Origin: CAZAGT01 sp964484515
GTDB lineage: Bacteria > Desulfobacterota > DSM-4660 > Desulfatiglandales > HGW-15
Direction: 5' to 3'
DNA: 10,117 nt
Assembly (NCBI GenBank): GCA_964484515.1
Contig: CAZAGT010000176.1
Span: forward strand, 1 to 10,117
Shown here: positions 1-6,248 of the stretch, piece after piece
Layout: the number at the start of each line of letters is the position of its first letter
Position numbering within the stretch: the stretch's first letter is position 1
Notes under the pieces: generated by a model
The model's input: only the letters and a program-made list of their open reading frames with translations
Told to the model about the DNA's origin: nothing
The model's database searches: none
Translations under genes and position numbers: made by a program

Positions 1-462
1 GCTCGCGATCCCGACATGGGGGGTCGGATGGCGTTTGTGGAAGACTATGGGGAATTGTTGGCCCAGTACCTTGTACACGGGGTGGATGTCTGGCTGAATA
101 ACCCGATACCACCGCTGGAGGCCAGCGGCACCAGCGGCATGAAGGCGGCATTGAACGGCGTGCCCAACCTGAGCATTATGGACGGCTGGTGGCTGGAAGG
201 GTTTAATGGGGAGAATGGCTGGGCCTTCGGAAAGGATTCGGTGGAGGGGAACCGTAACTGGGCAGACGCGCAAGCAATATACAGCATCCTGCAAGACAAG
301 GTTATTCCGCTTTACTACAAGCTCTCCGATGACGGGGTCCCTCACGACTGGGTCAAGGTCATGAAGCATTCAATCAAGAGCAACGCAGCCAGGTTCTCGG
401 CACGGCGAATGGTGAGGGAGTATGTTCAGAAGTTCTACATCAGCGCCCTAAAGAAAACGTGA
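1..462 (+). CDS. glgP: alpha-glucan (glycogen) phosphorylase, C-terminal part
   Basis: This is the 3' end of an open frame that enters from the left edge; 153 codons are visible before TGA at 460-462. The enzyme releases glucose-1-phosphate from stored alpha-1,4-glucan in the cytoplasm, using pyridoxal phosphate (PLP). The motif EASGTSGMKAALNGVPNLS is the PLP-lysine region of GT35 phosphorylases; the lysine is encoded at 142-144. The SGMK form followed by DGWWLEG is typical of the shorter, non-animal-type alpha-glucan phosphorylases, rather than the EASGTGNMKF of the classical GlgP/MalP type. The last ~60 residues form a helical tail ending in LKKT. Most of the protein lies outside the window, so the start and full length cannot be judged. 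glgC lies about 6 kb downstream on the same strand, so both directions of glycogen metabolism are encoded nearby. No clear terminator follows. Confidence 0.93.
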   Translation, partial: ARDPDMGGRMAFVEDYGELLAQYLVHGVDVWLNNPIPPLEASGTSGMKAALNGVPNLSIMDGWWLEGFNGENGWAFGKDSVEGNRNWADAQAIYSILQDKVIPLYYKLSDDGVPHDWVKVMKHSIKSNAARFSARRMVREYVQKFYISALKKT

Positions 463-481
463 AAGGGTTAAGCACTCATCT

Positions 482-634
482 GGAGACTGCCGAAAAACTG
501 CCTTATGAGAGGGTGATGGAAAATGCCCAGATGCAGGGCTTCCGAAATCCCGAGGAATGAGCCGTACATAGAAGTACGCCGCAGTGACGAGGGATGAGGG
601 TAACGCGGCAGATGGGGGTTTTCCGACAGCCTCC
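482..634. repeat. REP/MITE-like imperfect palindrome, ~153 bp
   Basis: Both ends are related inverted sequences: 482-502 (GGAGACTGCCGAAAAAC...) and the reverse complement of 614-634 (GGAGGCTGTCGGAAAAC...) agree at 16 of 21 positions. A second nested pair is 518-534 (GGAAAATGCCCAGATGC) against 608-624. The centre is a hairpin, CGTAC-ATAGAA-GTACG, and the arms between remain partly complementary with one gap, so nearly the whole segment can fold into one long stem. No ORF in it looks coding and I see no convincing target duplication. From memory, palindromes of this type are dispersed in Desulfobacterota genomes; I could not search. It lies 20 bp after the phosphorylase stop, a usual position for such elements. 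Confidence 0.7.
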
Positions 635-651
635 TGAGAACTCTGAAAAGA

Positions 652-672
652 ATCGGAACTACTAGTTCCGAT
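652..672. promoter_or_regulatory. palindrome CGGAAC-N5-GTTCCG, copy 1 (candidate activator site)
   Basis: ATCGGAACT and AGTTCCGAT form a perfect 9 bp inverted repeat around ACT. The core CGGAAC-N5-GTTCCG recurs with the same spacing at 784-800. Its centre lies about 219 bp upstream of the predicted sigma-54 start, within the range for enhancer-binding activators. No T-tract follows, so an intrinsic terminator is unlikely. The regulator is unknown. Confidence 0.5.
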
Positions 673-733
673 CCATACAACATCAGAACTCCAAATTCCT
701 CTCCAGATTTACTTCTTTTATCAAGACCTTGCA

Positions 734-820
734 GATTGTGCGAGGTGCTAGCCGGATGGATTCAGCGTTTTCCCCTCTCGGAGCGGAACTGCACGTTCCG
801 CTGCTAATCTCCTCGCAATC
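734..820. repeat. imperfect inverted repeat enclosing palindrome copy 2
   Basis: GATTG-TG-CGAGG (734-745) is complementary to CCTCGCAATC (811-820) apart from a 2-nt bulge, and TAGC (749-752) to GCTA (803-806). The arms enclose the copy 2 palindrome at 782-802. It lies upstream of the predicted hsp20 transcript start, so it is more likely a DNA element or remnant repeat than an RNA structure of that transcript. Confidence 0.4.
782..802. promoter_or_regulatory. palindrome CGGAAC-N5-GTTCCG, copy 2 (candidate activator site)
   Basis: AGCGGAAC and GTTCCGCT form a perfect 8 bp inverted repeat around TGCAC. It shares the core and spacing of copy 1 at 652-672. The centre lies about 89 bp upstream of the predicted sigma-54 start, the usual position of an upstream activating sequence. 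The two copies are about 130 bp apart centre to centre. Confidence 0.55.
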
Positions 821-835
821 AGACAAAACCATGAT

Positions 836-848
836 TATCAAAGGCTTA
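836..848 (+). promoter_or_regulatory. candidate IHF binding site
   Basis: TATCAAAGGCTTA is an exact match to the IHF consensus WATCAANNNNTTR. It lies between palindrome copy 2 and the -24/-12 promoter, where IHF bends DNA in many sigma-54 systems. It ends only 6 bp before the TGGCAC box, which is rather close, so binding is inferred. Confidence 0.5.
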
Positions 849-854
849 ACGCCA

Positions 855-869
855 TGGCACAACTGTTGC
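855..869 (+). promoter_or_regulatory. sigma-54 (-24/-12) promoter of hsp20
   Basis: TGGCAC-AACTG-TTGC matches the sigma-54 consensus TGGCACG-N4-TTGC with the invariant GG and GC elements exactly 12 bp apart. The only departure is A for the G after TGGCAC. Transcription should start near 881, giving a leader of about 98 nt before the hsp20 ATG. A sigma-54 promoter has been reported for the small heat-shock gene ibpB of E. coli, so this use has precedent. The leader holds a small TGCCC-GGGGA-GGGCA hairpin at 936-950. Confidence 0.72.
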
Positions 870-978
870 CTTACCTCACACCAGGAATGTTGATGAGAAA
901 AAGGGAAACAGTCGGCCGTAATGAAGCCCGATCATTGCCCGGGGAGGGCAGAGCAAGGTATTCAAGGAGGTGATTGTA

Positions 979-1419
979 ATGGAACTCGTACCCTGGAGAC
1001 TGGGCGGTTCCTTAGCTCCGTTTCGCAAGGAGATGGAGAGGATGTGGGATGAATTTTTCCGTGAGCCCTCGTTCACTAGACGGCTGACGGAATGGACGCC
1101 TTCGATCGACATGTCGGAGACCAAGGACAACTTCGTCGTCAAGGCCGAACTGCCCGGCGTGGATCAAAAAGACGTGAATGTGACTATTTCGGGAGACATT
1201 CTTACCATCAAGGGCGAGAAGAAAAAAGAGGCGGAAGAAAAGGACGAACACCACCACTATGTAGAGCGGTTTTACGGTTCTTTTCAACGATCATTTCAAC
1301 TCCCGTCGAACGTAAAGACGGATAAGATCGACGCTACCTTTGACAAGGGCGTTTTGAAGATCACGCTTCCCAAAACCGAGGATGCCAAGAAAAAGGAAAT
1401 TGAGATCAAGGTGAAATAG
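979..1419 (+). CDS. hsp20: small heat-shock protein, Hsp20/alpha-crystallin family
   Basis: A 146-residue ATP-independent holdase chaperone that binds unfolding proteins in the cytoplasm and passes them to ATP-dependent chaperones. A short N-terminal arm (residues 1-40, beginning MELVPWR) precedes the alpha-crystallin domain (about 41-132: WTPSIDMSETKDNFVVKAELPGV, then the charged KKKEAEEKDEHHHYVERFYG loop, then the family signature GVLKITLPK at 124-132). The tail carries the IEI motif (141-143) used for oligomer assembly. I chose ATG at 979 because a strong Shine-Dalgarno AAGGAGG (964-970) lies 8 nt upstream; the in-frame GTG at 970 overlaps that site and is unlikely. The likely promoter is the sigma-54 site at 855-869. 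The gene appears monocistronic, with 245 bp to htrA. That gap holds no convincing gene and only weak hairpins. Confidence 0.95.
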   Translation: MELVPWRLGGSLAPFRKEMERMWDEFFREPSFTRRLTEWTPSIDMSETKDNFVVKAELPGVDQKDVNVTISGDILTIKGEKKKEAEEKDEHHHYVERFYGSFQRSFQLPSNVKTDKIDATFDKGVLKITLPKTEDAKKKEIEIKVK

Positions 1420-1664
1420 GAAAGACAGTAACCTCTGCCCTCCCCAGGCAAGGAGTCAGGTAAACAAGGACATGGAGAGAATAGGGTCGGCACGAGCTCG
1501 GAAGTTAATGACAGGGAGCAACTGAGGATAGACAGTAAGCAGGAGAAACGATATCGAGCAAGAGGATGTCTCACCTGGCCCAAGGAATTGGCTGTTTGGG
1601 TCGCAAACCAGTTACGTTAGAACATGACTTTGAATGATATGAATTATCCAGGGGGCCGTTCGTC

Positions 1665-3104
1665 ATGGTATCGGTACGAAATGGAAAGGGTCGGAGAAGC
1701 AGAATCACCTGGGCCATGGTTTCCGCGGGTTTAGCCTTATTACTCGTCGCTCCGGCCGGCATCCCGAAAGAGAAGTCCGACCTCGATGGTCTCCCCATGC
1801 CGGGATCGTTCTCCCGGGTCGTGAAAGCAGCCGGTCCGTCGGTGGTAAACATCAGTGCCGTCAGAGTTGTAAAGGCGCAGGAGGGGGTCCCATCACCCTT
1901 CGGCCCGGAGGCACCCGCCGGTGATTTCTTTGACTGGTTCTTCAAGTACGAATTGCCGCGAGATTTTCGCACCCGCAGTCTGGGAACCGGTTTCGCCATC
2001 GACGGGGAAGGCCATATCCTGACGGCGAACCACGTTGTGGTGGGGGCGGAGGGAATTAAGGTTCTAACGCCCGACAAAAGGGAATGCAGGGCGAGCATCG
2101 TCGGCCGTGATCCGATGACGGATCTGGCCGTCATCAAGATCGAGACCGAAAGCCCACCCGTTCCTCTGAAGCTGGGGGACTCTGACACGCTTGAGGTGGG
2201 GGACTGGGTCGTGGCGATCGGAAATCCGTTCGGCCTGGGAAATACAGTAACTGCCGGCATCGTGAGCGCCAAGTACCGCAGGATCGGTGCCGGCCCCTTT
2301 GACAATTTCATCCAGACCGACGCCCCGATCAACCCGGGCAATAGCGGCGGACCGCTTCTCAATGTGCGCGGTGAGGTGATCGGTATCAATTCGGCCATCT
2401 TTTCTCAAAATGACGGTAACACCGGGATTGGCTTTGCCATCCCCATCAATAGGGTTAAACAGCTGCTCCCGCAGCTCATGCGAGGGAGGGTCGTCAGAGG
2501 TTGGATGGGGGTGATGGTTCAGACGATCACGCCGGCGCTCAAAGAGAAGCTCGATCTCCAGGACGAAAAGGGGGCACTCGTTGCGAACCTAACTGAAAGT
2601 TCCCCGGCGGAGCAGGCGGGTATTCGACGCGGGGACGTGATTGTAGGCTATGACGGCAATCGGATCGATGAAGCCCTTGACCTGCCGTATCTCGTGGCCT
2701 CGACGCCCGTCGGTAAGAATGTTCACGTTGAAGTTGTCCGCAAGAGAAGCGTGAAGCATTTCCAGGTGAAGATCGCCGAGCTTCCCGAACAAGCTGAGCC
2801 CTTTTCCCTGAGCAGGGAGCAGCCTAATCTTGGCATCGTCGTGGAGGAGATCACACCGGAACTCGCCGAAGAGTTGGGCTTGAGAGATGAGACCGGGATC
2901 ATCGTGATTCATGTCGAGGACGAGGGTGCAGGCGCTGAGGCGGGCGTGGAGCCGGGTGACATTATCCTGGAAGTTGATCAGGTTCCGGTGAAGACCCTGG
3001 CAAAATTCCAAAGCCTGTTGGATAAGTACAATAACGGTGACACGGTTCTGTTTTTTGTCAAACGCCAAGGCACCACGCTTTATCTGACGTTGGAGCTTCA
3101 CTGA
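1665..3104 (+). CDS. htrA: HtrA/DegP-type periplasmic serine endoprotease, two PDZ domains
   Basis: A 479-residue protein of the HtrA (Do/DegQ/MucD) family that degrades or refolds damaged envelope proteins. The N-terminus has basic residues (RRSR, 10-13) and a hydrophobic stretch (about 15-32) fitting a signal peptide or membrane anchor. The trypsin-like domain covers about 55-270, with the catalytic triad His123 (LTANHVV), Asp153 (DPMTDLAV) and Ser227 (NPGNSGGP), all intact. PDZ1 covers about 278-365 and PDZ2 about 387-475; two PDZ domains place it with DegP/DegQ rather than DegS. ATG 1665 follows AGGGGG (1650-1655) at 9 nt. Length is normal for the family. The stop codon lies inside the TGAA duplicated by the 3106-3393 element, so the reading frame ends exactly at the insertion point. 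I found no heat-shock sigma promoter upstream. Confidence 0.95.
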   Translation: MVSVRNGKGRRSRITWAMVSAGLALLLVAPAGIPKEKSDLDGLPMPGSFSRVVKAAGPSVVNISAVRVVKAQEGVPSPFGPEAPAGDFFDWFFKYELPRDFRTRSLGTGFAIDGEGHILTANHVVVGAEGIKVLTPDKRECRASIVGRDPMTDLAVIKIETESPPVPLKLGDSDTLEVGDWVVAIGNPFGLGNTVTAGIVSAKYRRIGAGPFDNFIQTDAPINPGNSGGPLLNVRGEVIGINSAIFSQNDGNTGIGFAIPINRVKQLLPQLMRGRVVRGWMGVMVQTITPALKEKLDLQDEKGALVANLTESSPAEQAGIRRGDVIVGYDGNRIDEALDLPYLVASTPVGKNVHVEVVRKRSVKHFQVKIAELPEQAEPFSLSREQPNLGIVVEEITPELAEELGLRDETGIIVIHVEDEGAGAEAGVEPGDIILEVDQVPVKTLAKFQSLLDKYNNGDTVLFFVKRQGTTLYLTLELH

Positions 3105-3105
3105 A

Positions 3106-3393
3106 CCCTGCTGTTGCATAAACAACACGTCGAAAGGGGTGGAAAGACGAAAATAACAAGCCTCTCCGCCATTTTTGACGTTCATTCTGGATATCACCGG
3201 CTGTGACATCCAGCGTAACCTAAAAGACGCCGTGTTGTTTACCCTTTGGGCTTCGCTTTCAGCTACGCCCTAACCAGTCGGGAAAGCCGATGATACCGCA
3301 TCTTCTGCGTTGCCAAGGGCTTGCAGTAGGCTACTACGGCTGCACCCTCGGTGCCTGGAATCTGCAGCATCCTCGACTTTTGCAACGTTAGGG
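3106..3393. mobile_element. MITE-like element, 288 bp, TGAA target duplication
   Basis: The left end CCCTGCTGTTGCATAA and the reverse complement of the right end, CCCTAACGTTGCAAAA, agree at 12 of 16 positions; GTCGA follows in both arms after a 7-nt offset. TGAA stands on both sides (3102-3105 and 3394-3397), as expected of a 4 bp target duplication. Inside are further inverted sequences: AAACAACACG (3120-3129) against CGTGTTGTTT (3231-3240), a GGGC...GCCC hairpin near 3248-3270, and a stem around GCAGTAG...CTACGGCTGC near 3330. It is too short for a transposase and no ORF in it looks coding, so it would be moved in trans. A second copy begins at 10061 with 49 of the first 57 bases identical. 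It fills nearly the whole 336 bp gap between htrA and the usp gene. Confidence 0.75.
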
Positions 3394-3440
3394 TGAACTT
3401 TTACTTTGAAGGATGACGGGTTGTTTGTGGAGGAGCGGTC

Positions 3441-3863
3441 ATGGTGTTCAAGAACATCCTCGTTCCCACGGATCTCACCAAGAAAAGCATAAAAGCCCTG
3501 GATGTCGCTTTCAACATGGTATCGGCGGATGGGGGGAACATCACGTTACTGCACGTGATCGAAACCATCGCGGAGGCCGATGACGAGGAATTTAGGGATT
3601 TCTACGAGAGATTGCGGTCACGGGCCGGCAAAAAGATGGAAGAGATGATCAGGCCGCACCTCACGCGTAAACGATCTATTCACAGCGAAATCGCCTATGG
3701 TAAGAGGGCCGCTGAAATCGTTAAATATGCGGCCCGCAATGATGTTGACCTGATTGTTCTAAGCTCACACAGGATCGACAAGATCGATCCGGCCGAAGGT
3801 TGGGCCACGATTAGCTATCGCGTGGCTATCCTTGCCCACTGCCCCGTCATGATGGTAAAGTAA
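3441..3863 (+). CDS. universal stress protein, UspA family
   Basis: A single-domain 140-residue cytoplasmic UspA-fold protein, normal in length. The N-terminal strand KNILVPTDLTKKSIKALDVA, the LLHVIE strand near residue 40, the DLIVLSSHR strand near 105-115 and the C-terminal CPVMMVK are all family hallmarks. The usual nucleotide-binding loop G-2x-G-9x-G(S/T) after the fourth strand is not recognisable: the sequence reads SSHRIDKIDPAEGWATISYRV. This may be a member that does not bind ATP in the standard way. ATG 3441 follows GGAGGAG (3429-3435) at 5 nt. The right end of the 288 bp element lies 47 bp upstream, so the promoter must lie within or right beside it. Usp proteins usually respond to starvation, redox or envelope stress; the role here is inferred from family only. 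Confidence 0.92.
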   Translation: MVFKNILVPTDLTKKSIKALDVAFNMVSADGGNITLLHVIETIAEADDEEFRDFYERLRSRAGKKMEEMIRPHLTRKRSIHSEIAYGKRAAEIVKYAARNDVDLIVLSSHRIDKIDPAEGWATISYRVAILAHCPVMMVK

Positions 3864-3912
3864 TTCACGGCGCCGCCAACCTAATCCCTACCTTTTTTTA
3901 GAACAATGGACA

Positions 3913-3956
3913 AAGGAGCACGGACGTTGAGCGTTTTTCGCTCGGTCAAGATATGA
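3913..3956 (+). promoter_or_regulatory. leader ORF with strong RBS, coupled to the DUF502 gene
   Basis: AAGGAG (3913-3918) stands 8 nt before TTG 3927, which opens a 9-codon ORF (L/M-S-V-F-R-S-V-K-I) ending at TGA 3954-3956. That stop overlaps the DUF502 start ATG 3953-3955 as ATGA, the classic layout for translational coupling. A hairpin GAGCG-TTTTT-CGCTC (3929-3943) lies within the leader. The DUF502 ATG has no good Shine-Dalgarno of its own and no alternative in-frame start upstream. A run of seven T at 3893-3899 precedes this block, without a convincing terminator stem. Confidence 0.45.
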
Positions 3957-4549
3957 AATCCCTTCTGCAACATCTCAAGAGGTATGTATTCAGGGGCTTT
4001 CTGGCCATCATCCCCCTGGCCCTCACATTCCTGGCCTTAAGAATCCTTTACATTAGCGTTGATCAACGGGCCGTCCGAGTTCTGGAGAAAGCCGTCGACT
4101 TCGGCTTTCCGGGTTTGGGGCTCCTTTTTGTGCTTTTCTCCCTTTACCTCCTGGGGATCTTGGCCAGCAACGTCGCCGGCAAAGGCCTGTTTCGCATTAT
4201 TGAAAATCTGAGTGCTCGTATCCCCTTGATACGGACGACCTATAGGGTCGGGCAGCAACTCGGCGTTACCATGTCCCTGCCGGAAAGGGAGGTCTTTAAG
4301 CGCGCCGTGCTCGTTGAGTATCTCAAACCCGGGATCTGGACGATCGGCTTCGTGACGGGGACAATTGTCGACAGGCCGAACAAAGACGAAAGACTTCTCA
4401 AGGTGTTTGTACCGACGCCGCCGAATCCTGTTTCGGGGACCATGGTGGTGGTAAGGCAGTCCGCGACCCGCGACCCGGGCTGGACTATCGAGGAGGCCCT
4501 AAAGGCCGTCATATCGGGTGGACTCTTGGGCCCTGAGGAATTGAGGTGA
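3953..4549 (+). CDS. DUF502 family inner-membrane protein
   Basis: A 198-residue protein with two predicted membrane segments (about 12-34 and 53-75) followed by a soluble domain. The order of signatures fits DUF502: YVFRGFLAIIPLALTF in the first segment, PGLGLLFVLFSLYLLGILASN in the second, RIPLIRTTYRVGQQ (89-102), VLVEYLKPGIWTIGFVTG (119-136), VFVPTPPNPVSG (151-162) and a final VISGG (186-190). The family is widespread in bacteria and, to my knowledge, biochemically uncharacterised in bacteria, so I assign no function. The start is ATG 3953, with a weak ribosome site but a stop/start overlap with the upstream leader ORF. It lies 71 bp before the permease gene on the same strand, so co-transcription is possible. 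Confidence 0.85.
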   Translation: MKSLLQHLKRYVFRGFLAIIPLALTFLALRILYISVDQRAVRVLEKAVDFGFPGLGLLFVLFSLYLLGILASNVAGKGLFRIIENLSARIPLIRTTYRVGQQLGVTMSLPEREVFKRAVLVEYLKPGIWTIGFVTGTIVDRPNKDERLLKVFVPTPPNPVSGTMVVVRQSATRDPGWTIEEALKAVISGGLLGPEELR

Positions 4550-4553
4550 ATTT

Positions 4554-4584
4554 TTGATCCGGAAACTCCGCTAGCCCCTATACT
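4554..4584 (+). promoter_or_regulatory. weak sigma-70-like promoter candidate
   Basis: TTGATC (4554-4559) and TATACT (4579-4584) resemble -35 and -10 boxes, but the 19 bp spacer is longer than the preferred 17. It would allow the permease gene to be transcribed separately from the DUF502 gene. Motif match only. Confidence 0.25.
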
Positions 4585-4620
4585 GCATTTTCGGACGGAC
4601 GCGATTCAAGGGAGTATTCG

Positions 4621-5874
4621 ATGGCCGGGACTGACAAACTCTTCATCCTCGCTGTCTTTGTCGCCTGCTATGCGCTGGCATTGAGCCGTAGGGTCAAGAT
4701 CGCTTATACATCGCTGAGCGCAGCCGCCATGCTTCTGGTCCTGGGCTACCTGACCCCGTCAGACGCCGTGTTCAAGGCTATCAAGTGGGACGTTATGAGT
4801 ATCTATTGGGGCTTCATGATGGTATCGCATGTCTTCATGCAGAGCCGCATGCCCGAACTGGTCGCCAACCGCATCCTGTGCCGGGTCAAAGTGGAGCGTT
4901 CCGTCATCCTCGCCCTCTCGGCCTTGACGGCTTTTCTCTCGGCCTTTATGGAGAATGTCGGCGTGGTGCTGATGATGGCGCCGCTGGCCATCGCGGTGAG
5001 CAAACGCCTGCAATCCTCGCTGTTTCACTACCTCATCGCCATCGCGATCAGCTCCAACGTGGTCACCACATTGACCATGGTCGCCGATCCACCCTCGATC
5101 ATCCTGGCCATGGAAACGGGCATGAAAGCGCTCGATTTCTACTACTTTATGGGGCGCATCGGGCTGGGCACCATCACTCTGGTTGGCGTGCTAGTCGCGC
5201 TGGCCACACTTTGTTATAGCTTTCGGGGGATGAACAAGATCGTTGAGGTGTCGCCCGAAAAGATCTCCGTCACCACGGGTGCATCCGTACTTTTTGTCGT
5301 CGCCGTAACAGCGCTTGTGATCGGTCCCGAATTGGGGGTCCGCGTGGGCATCGTGGGGCTTGTAGCGGGAGTGATCGCGCTTATCATCGGTTACAAGGAA
5401 TTTCGTCAGATGCTGGTGGAGTTCGACTGGAACTCATTCTTGTTCATACTGGGTGTCTTCGTGGTCATCTACACGCTGAACAGCTCCGGTCTGCTGAACG
5501 ACTTCGCCGGCTGGGTGGTTCATTCGGGCCTTAGGAGCGCTACCGGGCTGCTCGCTCTCCTAATCTGGATCTCGATCGCGCTCTCCTCTTTCATGGACAA
5601 TGTACCCTACACGATTCTGATGATACCGGTCTGCGGGAGTCTGGCCGCTTCATTGGGGATCGCCGCATGGCCTTTCTTGTACGGCATGCTTATCGGCACG
5701 GGTATCGGCGGCAACATCACCCCCGTGGGCGCCACAGCCAACGTCTTCGCCTGCGGAATCCTGGAGAAGCACGGCTACAAGATCGTGCTAAAGGAGTATT
5801 TGAAGATTAGCGTGCCCTTTTCAGTGGCGGCCGTTCTGACGGCTCACGTTCTAATCCAAATCATTTGGCTCTAG
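4621..5874 (+). CDS. ArsB/NhaD-type ion transporter superfamily permease
   Basis: A 417-residue, very hydrophobic protein with about 11-12 membrane segments and the duplicated architecture of the ion transporter (IT) superfamily (ArsB, NhaD, SLC13, P-protein). The half-repeats carry matching helical-hairpin motifs: SAFMENVGVVLMMAPLA (107-123) and SSFMDNVPYTILMIPV (322-337), each followed by a re-entrant motif, SSNVVTTLTMVADPPSIIL (144-162) and GTGIGGNITPVGATANV (359-375). The second fits the G-x-G-G-N-x-T-x-x-G-A-x-A-N consensus well; the first has lost most of its glycines. Likely activity is cation/proton antiport or anion transport. The substrate cannot be read from the sequence, and no arsenic genes are nearby, so arsenite export is not favoured. 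ATG 4621 follows AAGGGAG (4608-4614) at 6 nt. Confidence 0.88.
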   Translation: MAGTDKLFILAVFVACYALALSRRVKIAYTSLSAAAMLLVLGYLTPSDAVFKAIKWDVMSIYWGFMMVSHVFMQSRMPELVANRILCRVKVERSVILALSALTAFLSAFMENVGVVLMMAPLAIAVSKRLQSSLFHYLIAIAISSNVVTTLTMVADPPSIILAMETGMKALDFYYFMGRIGLGTITLVGVLVALATLCYSFRGMNKIVEVSPEKISVTTGASVLFVVAVTALVIGPELGVRVGIVGLVAGVIALIIGYKEFRQMLVEFDWNSFLFILGVFVVIYTLNSSGLLNDFAGWVVHSGLRSATGLLALLIWISIALSSFMDNVPYTILMIPVCGSLAASLGIAAWPFLYGMLIGTGIGGNITPVGATANVFACGILEKHGYKIVLKEYLKISVPFSVAAVLTAHVLIQIIWL

Positions 5875-5887
5875 CCGTTCAAACAAG

Positions 5888-6231
5888 GGCTCCTCACACA
5901 AATTTGTGGGCGAAAAGACGGCACCAGACCGCGAGGTTGGAGGACTGTGAAGCTTTTTCGGAGTGACTGGTGGCCTGCGATGAGCCCCTCGGCCGACTCG
6001 GAGGGCACAAGACTTTACCGGCCTCAGGCGGGTCCCCCACAGATAAGTCATAGAAAAGAACAGCCCGGCAGCCGCGGAGTCGAAGAAAAAGAGATCGCAG
6101 GCCTCCCAGCCGGATACCAGCATAATCAGATTGAAATCCGAAAACCCGGATTTCGATCGAAAACAGGGGGTGAATTCAATCTCTGTCTTGTCAGAGTTGA
6201 CCTATTGACCCACAAATTCTTGTGAGGGGCT
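5888..6231. mobile_element. MITE-like element, ~344 bp, ~24 bp terminal inverted repeats
   Basis: The segment 5887-5910 (GGGCTCCTCACACAAATT...) and the reverse complement of 6209-6232 (GAGCCCCTCACAAGAATT...) agree at 20 of 24 positions. CAAG occurs at 5884-5887 and at 6232-6235 and may be a 4 bp target duplication; the duplication overlaps the repeat ends, so the exact borders are uncertain. Each end has its own small dyad: CACAAATTTGTG (5897-5908) and CACAA-ATTC-TTGTG (6211-6224). Inside are a hairpin GAAATCCG-AAAACC-CGGATTTC (6133-6154), CTCTG...CAGAG (6181-6196) and a direct repeat TTGACC-TA-TTGACC (6197-6210). A 92-codon frame from GTG 5947 to 6225 shows no recognisable domain. No transposase is present. 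The element accounts for most of the 548 bp between the permease stop and the glgC start. Confidence 0.65.
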
Positions 6232-6248
6232 CAAGAAAAGAGGACGGG

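Noticed and set aside
467..480. TTAAGCACTC resembles the left half of a CIRCE (HrcA) operator
   Set aside because: There is no matching right half GAGTGCTAA at the required 9 bp spacing, and it lies about 500 bp before hsp20.
881..978. RNA thermometer (ROSE or fourU type) in the hsp20 leader
   Set aside because: I found no pyrimidine run pairing well with AAGGAGG inside the predicted leader; the only clear stem (936-950) does not cover the ribosome site.
1571..2408. Long minus-strand frames opposite htrA
   Set aside because: The 275-codon frame has no recognisable domain and mirrors the codon pattern of htrA, whose triad and PDZ domains are intact on the plus strand.
2589..3209. A 206-codon minus-strand frame across the end of htrA and the element
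   Set aside because: Most of it is antisense to the second half of htrA; the N-terminal part lies in the MITE-like element. No family recognised.
3864..3900. Terminator after the usp gene (T7 run at 3893-3899)
   Set aside because: The GC-rich CGGCGCCG dyad lies too far from the T run and is self-complementary without a loop, so no proper stem adjoins it.
4621..5874. Calling the permease ArsB (arsenite efflux)
   Set aside because: Only superfamily motifs are shared, the first re-entrant motif is degenerate, and there is no arsR, arsA or arsC nearby.
5947..6225. A 92-codon frame starting at GTG inside the second element
   Set aside because: It lies wholly within the inverted-repeat-bounded element, ends in the terminal repeat and shows no domain.
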